53,285 bases of DNA, from contig JBJFCE010000041.1 in the NCBI GenBank assembly GCA_051888775.1, positions 1 to 53,285 on the forward strand, written 5' to 3'. This DNA is from JBJFCE01 sp051888775. GTDB taxonomy: Bacteria; Bacillota; Clostridia; Lachnospirales; Lachnospiraceae. Shown piece by piece: positions 50,275 to 53,285 of this stretch. Position 1 is the first letter of the stretch; the number at the start of each line of letters is the position of its first letter. The notes under the pieces are model-generated. The model did not search any database, had not been told where the DNA came from, and worked only from the letters and a program-made list of their open reading frames with translations. The translations under genes were made by a program, and so were the position numbers.

Positions 50275-51294
50275 CTATTGTTTGTCAGACAGTTCTTCTG
50301 AAGTCTCTTCTTCCCTCTGCTCCTCGTCCGATGCATCTTCACTTATCTGCTCTTCATCTGAATTTTCTTCACTTGTCTGTTCTTCGTTCGGATTTTCTTC
50401 ACTTGTCTGCACACTGCCGTTCAGCTGTGCCAACGCTTCTTTCCGCCTGATCATGACACGCACAATCAAATCTGCAAACACGGAAAAGACAAATAACAGC
50501 AGACTAAGCACCTGAGAAACCGCAATATTGGTATGTCCGAAAGTCAGACGATCCGTCCGGATGCCTTCAATAAAGAACCGCACAATACCGTATCCGCCAA
50601 GATAGATCAGAACCATTTCTCCCTGGAACTTCTTGTGTTTACGATACAGCAGCATAAAGAGCAGAATACACAGATTCAATGCACTTTCATACAGAAAAGT
50701 CGGATGCACCTGAATATAGTCTGTTCCGTCCGTGATCATATGGGCATACAACTCAGCGGAAACATCCCTGCTGCGCACATCACTGTATGGAATCCGCATG
50801 CAAAGCAGCCCGTCACTATAACCGCCGAATACTTCCCTGTTCGTAAAGTTCCCCCATCTGCCAAAGATCTGTCCGGTGATCAGCCCCGTCACACAGACAT
50901 CCGCAAACCGCAGAAAAGAAATCTTCTTGATCTTTGTAAAAATATAGCAGGTCAAAAAACCGGCAATCACACCACCGTAGATTGCAAGACCGCCTTCCCG
51001 GATGTTAAAGATCTCAATCGGGTTATCCTTATACATATCCCATTCAAAAATGACATAATAAATCCGGGCTCCAATGATAGAGAAAAGAATCGCATAAATA
51101 ATAAAATCCCACAAAAGCTCTGTATCAATCTTTTCTTTCTTTGCCTGCCAAAGCGCAATTGCGAACCCAACGACTGCACCGATGCCAATGAAGATCCCAT
51201 ACCATGCAATTCTGATACCGAAGATTGAAAACGCAGTCGGCACATCTTTCAAATATAATCCCAGATTAGGAAATGAAATGTCACCACTGTTCAT
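50275..51294 (-). CDS. lgt: Prolipoprotein diacylglyceryl transferase
   Basis: 339 residues, seven membrane segments. Moves diacylglycerol from phosphatidylglycerol to the lipobox Cys of prolipoproteins (such as the OppA here). Signatures: GGLAIYGGVIAG and GRWGNFTNREVFG. The last 45 or so residues are an acidic Glu/Ser tail with repeats such as TSEENPNEEQ and TSEENSDEEQ, which is not part of the enzyme fold. Ribosome site AAGGTGA precedes the ATG. Confidence 0.96.
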   Translation of the reverse strand: MNSGDISFPNLGLYLKDVPTAFSIFGIRIAWYGIFIGIGAVVGFAIALWQAKKEKIDTELLWDFIIYAILFSIIGARIYYVIFEWDMYKDNPIEIFNIREGGLAIYGGVIAGFLTCYIFTKIKKISFLRFADVCVTGLITGQIFGRWGNFTNREVFGGYSDGLLCMRIPYSDVRSRDVSAELYAHMITDGTDYIQVHPTFLYESALNLCILLFMLLYRKHKKFQGEMVLIYLGGYGIVRFFIEGIRTDRLTFGHTNIAVSQVLSLLLFVFSVFADLIVRVMIRRKEALAQLNGSVQTSEENPNEEQTSEENSDEEQISEDASDEEQREEETSEELSDKQ

Positions 51295-51343
51295 ACACTA
51301 TCACCTTACCAGCCTTTCCCGGACTTTTCTGCTCATAATTCCT

Positions 51344-52441
51344 TTATACATTAAAGCGGAAGAGGATCACATCTCCATCCTTAACGACATAATCCTTTCC
51401 TTCCATACCGACAAGCCCCTTTTCTCTTGCCGCAGACAAAGAACCGCATTCCAACAGATCTTTATAATTAACAACCTCTGCTTTGATAAAGCCGCGTTCA
51501 AAGTCCGTATGGATTTTTCCTGCTGCCTGCGGAGCCTTTGTCCCAACCTTGATCGTCCATGCTCTGGTCTCATCCTCGCCCGATGTTAAGAAGCTGATCA
51601 GCCCAAGCAGCTTGTAACTTGCCTTAATGAGCTTGTCCAGTCCGGATTCTTTTAAACCAAGATCCTCAAGGAACATACTCTTTTCATCATCATCCAGTTC
51701 GGAGATCTCTTCCTCGATCTGCGCACAGATTACAAATACCTCACTGTTATTTTCTGCCGCATAAGCCCTTACCTTTGCAACGCCTTCATTTCCGGCAGCA
51801 TCATCTGCCAATTCATCCTCTGCTACGTTTGCCGCATAGATCACCGGCTTTGCCGTCAACAGATTGTAGGATGCAAACCAAGCCTGTTCATCCTCATCCT
51901 CCGGCTCATAGCCGATCGCCAGCTTCCCGTCTTCCAGCATCGCCTTGAGTTTTTCCAACAGTGCAAGTTCCTTAGCTGCCGTCTTATCCATTCTGGCAAG
52001 CTTGGTTACCTTGGCGATTCTTCTTTCCAGAATCTCGATATCGGAAAAAATCAGTTCCAGATTGATCGTCTCGATATCGCGCAACGGATCGATGCTGCCG
52101 TCCACATGTACAATATTACTGTCTTCAAAGCAGCGCACCACATGTACGATTGCATCCACTTCGCGGATGTTGCTTAAAAACTGGTTGCCGAGTCCCTCTC
52201 CCTTGGATGCTCCTTTTACAAGTCCCGCAATATCCACAAATTCGATTACGGCAGGCGTTACTTTCTTGGAATGATACAGGTCACCCAACAATTTCAGCCT
52301 TTCATCCGGTACGGTTACGATCCCGACATTCGGATCGATCGTACAGAACGGATAGTTTGCGGACTCTGCCCCCGCCTTGGTAAGTGAATTAAATAAAGTA
52401 CTCTTTCCGACATTCGGAAGACCGACGATTCCTAGTTTCAT
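51344..52441 (-). CDS. ychF: Obg-family ATPase YchF
   Basis: 365 residues. P-loop GLPNVGKSTLFN, G2/G3 region NYPFCTIDPN and DIAGLVKGAS, G4 in the NVAEDELAD variant typical of YchF (hence ATP rather than GTP preference), and the C-terminal TGS domain ending GKDYVVKDGDVILFRFNV in part. AAGGAGATAAAT precedes the ATG and overlaps the end of a coding remnant. Confidence 0.97.
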   Translation of the reverse strand: MKLGIVGLPNVGKSTLFNSLTKAGAESANYPFCTIDPNVGIVTVPDERLKLLGDLYHSKKVTPAVIEFVDIAGLVKGASKGEGLGNQFLSNIREVDAIVHVVRCFEDSNIVHVDGSIDPLRDIETINLELIFSDIEILERRIAKVTKLARMDKTAAKELALLEKLKAMLEDGKLAIGYEPEDEDEQAWFASYNLLTAKPVIYAANVAEDELADDAAGNEGVAKVRAYAAENNSEVFVICAQIEEEISELDDDEKSMFLEDLGLKESGLDKLIKASYKLLGLISFLTSGEDETRAWTIKVGTKAPQAAGKIHTDFERGFIKAEVVNYKDLLECGSLSAAREKGLVGMEGKDYVVKDGDVILFRFNV

Positions 52442-52444
52442 TTT

Positions 52445-52695
52445 TTATTTATCTCCTTCTAAAAGTATTGATTTTACTGTATTTCTTGCTCTTTCATTGT
52501 TGCTTAGTGGGCCATTTTTCTTTTTCAAATCAATCCTATACTCAAACCATGCATCCACTATCATGTCATTGGGAACATTCAGATCACAATGTTCATCAAT
52601 GAATTGTGCCTCTGCTATCCACTCTTCTCCTGCGATATACCCACACCCAGCTTTTTACAGTTTAAGTCTTTTCCTATATTAAAGCTTCCTTTATG
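52445..52695 (-). pseudogene. Frameshifted coding remnant upstream of ychF
   Basis: An open stretch of 69 codons with no usable start (52445-52654) reads GYIAGEEWIAEAQFIDEH and continues to a stop three bases before the ychF start codon. Upstream, another frame (to about 52695) reads SFNIGKDLNCKKLG and seems to join it after a one-base shift. Protein-like composition and codon choice suggest a decayed gene of unknown family. The AT-richness differs from the neighbours, hinting at transfer. Confidence 0.4.
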
Positions 52696-52791
52696 TTATC
52701 ATTCTTCTTGAAAACCCTAATACAGCAACATATAGTTTACCACATTAGAGCCCAAATGTACATTTCTTTCTTTTGAACAATACAACATACT

Positions 52792-52823
52792 AATTTTATC
52801 ATTTTTTGCATTATGATAAAATT
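52792..52823. other. AT-rich hairpin
   Basis: Perfect 11-bp stem AATTTTATCAT / ATGATAAAATT with a 10-nt loop in the gene-poor stretch 52445-53059. Role unknown. Confidence 0.5.
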
Positions 52824-52853
52824 GAATTATCATTGATCAAATTAAAACCAAAA

Positions 52854-52923
52854 ACAAACCCGCTCAAAAATATCAAGCCATCCACATTATCCGTGCCTAC
52901 TTGACATTCCTGAGCGGGTTTGT
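52854..52923. terminator. Bidirectional terminator-like hairpin
   Basis: Perfect 13-bp stem ACAAACCCGCTCA / TGAGCGGGTTTGT around 44 nt that hold an inner TCAAG / CTTGA stem. A T-rich sequence (TTTGTTTTTGG) follows on the minus strand. Confidence 0.6.
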
Positions 52924-53019
52924 GTGTTTGTAAAAGTCTTTTCTTCTCCATTCATGCGTAACTTAGCATGAACTGTAAGTATAAATTTTTCTATCACAAC
53001 AGGGCAACAATTAATCAAA

Positions 53020-53051
53020 AAACCGACGCTGTCAATTAACAACCTCGGTTT
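53020..53051 (-). terminator. Terminator of the DegV-family gene
   Basis: Stem AAACCGA / TCGGTTT followed by six Ts on the minus strand (including stem bases), eight bases after the stop codon. Confidence 0.75.
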
Positions 53052-53059
53052 ATAATGAT

Positions 53060-53285
53060 TTAATCCATATCAATTGTAATTCCGATTCCTATCGCTCCCG
53101 GTCCTGTATGAGTGCTTATACTTGCTGACAAAGAATTATAAAACAAATCTGTTCCCGGGAAATTTTGCTCTAGCATTTCCATCCATTGCGCTATCTCCTC
53201 AGCATTGAGTCCTGCTCCTGCACCCCCTACATGAAGCTGATTTGACTTTGCGTTTGGAAAACGACTAATCAAATCCTTCTTACAT
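53060..53285 (-). CDS. DegV family protein, 3' part
   Basis: The C-terminal 74 residues of a protein whose gene continues beyond the window edge; the frame stays open to the last base. The end ASISTHTGPGAIGIG matches the conserved lipid-binding C-terminal motif (SHTGPG-x-x-G) of DegV/EDD fold proteins, which bind fatty acids, and in some bacteria supply the fatty-acid kinase FakA. Any start inside the window would be a TTG at 53272 without a ribosome site, so the gene is incomplete. Confidence 0.85.
   Translation of the reverse strand, partial: CKKDLISRFPNAKSNQLHVGGAGAGLNAEEIAQWMEMLEQNFPGTDLFYNSLSASISTHTGPGAIGIGITIDMD

Noticed and set aside
52691..52744. IS21-type transposase gene
   Set aside because: Only about 17 codons resemble such a transposase and they are flanked by stops, so I list it as possible debris only.

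Overview
The window looks like a chromosomal segment of a spore-forming Firmicute of the Lachnospiraceae type (Clostridium cluster XIVa). Reasons: sigE, sigG and spoIIGA are present; the division/cell-wall (dcw) cluster has Firmicutes order; yqeG-aroE-aroK-aroQ-efp lie together; DUF5688, DUF6273 and YlmC-type proteins occur; and the base composition is moderate. Genus cannot be fixed from the sequence. Almost all genes are on the minus strand; only sigG and a four-gene arsenic cassette are on the plus strand.

Layout. 1-6.1 kb: NADP-type glutamate dehydrogenase, an unknown small protein, a Gfo/Idh/MocA oxidoreductase, a membrane-anchored SH3b protein, tRNA-Arg(CCG), a DUF5688 protein. 6.1-9.3 kb: EF-P and three shikimate enzymes with YqeG phosphatase. 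9.6-15.4 kb: an unknown gene with a Spo0A-like site, then an oligopeptide ABC importer (oppA-B-C-D-F). 15.6-20 kb: NrdR, a DUF454 protein and a CydDC-like ABC exporter. 20.2-23.7 kb: a two-component system with its BcrAB-type ABC exporter. 23.8-28.3 kb: YlmC, a GH3 glycosidase, and a PgsA/cardiolipin-synthase fusion. 28.6-29.8 kb: TetR regulator plus DUF2975-like membrane protein. 30-32.7 kb: sigG facing sigE-spoIIGA. 32.8-35.1 kb: arsR-arsP-thioredoxin-arsC. 35.2-36.1 kb: a DHH phosphoesterase. 36.6-48.4 kb: the dcw cluster (mraZ, rsmH, ftsL-like, two class B PBPs, mraY, murD, ftsW, divIB, ftsZ). 48.9-52.4 kb: a membrane TIR protein, lgt, ychF. The right end holds gene debris and the 3' part of a DegV-family gene.

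The most unusual signal is a set of five long intergenic hairpins (9309-9451, 11843-11988, 35102-35205, 36279-36431, 48618-48718). Each has 31-60 bp of nearly perfect inverted arms whose sequence is unique to that copy, while the apical core is conserved between copies. The cores form two families: one has three copies and may fold as a branched RNA, the other has two copies with a virtually identical 26-nt loop. This is the reverse of what ordinary repeats show, and I do not recognise it as a named element.

Other points of note: a spoIIGA promoter with a 21-bp spacer and Spo0A-like boxes that runs into the divergent arsR promoter; two genes whose Shine-Dalgarno sits in the 3' arm of the preceding terminator; four GTGG boxes at exact 10-bp spacing before mraZ; and a TIR-transmembrane-DUF6273 protein. 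All identifications come from reading motifs and translated sequence; no database search was run.
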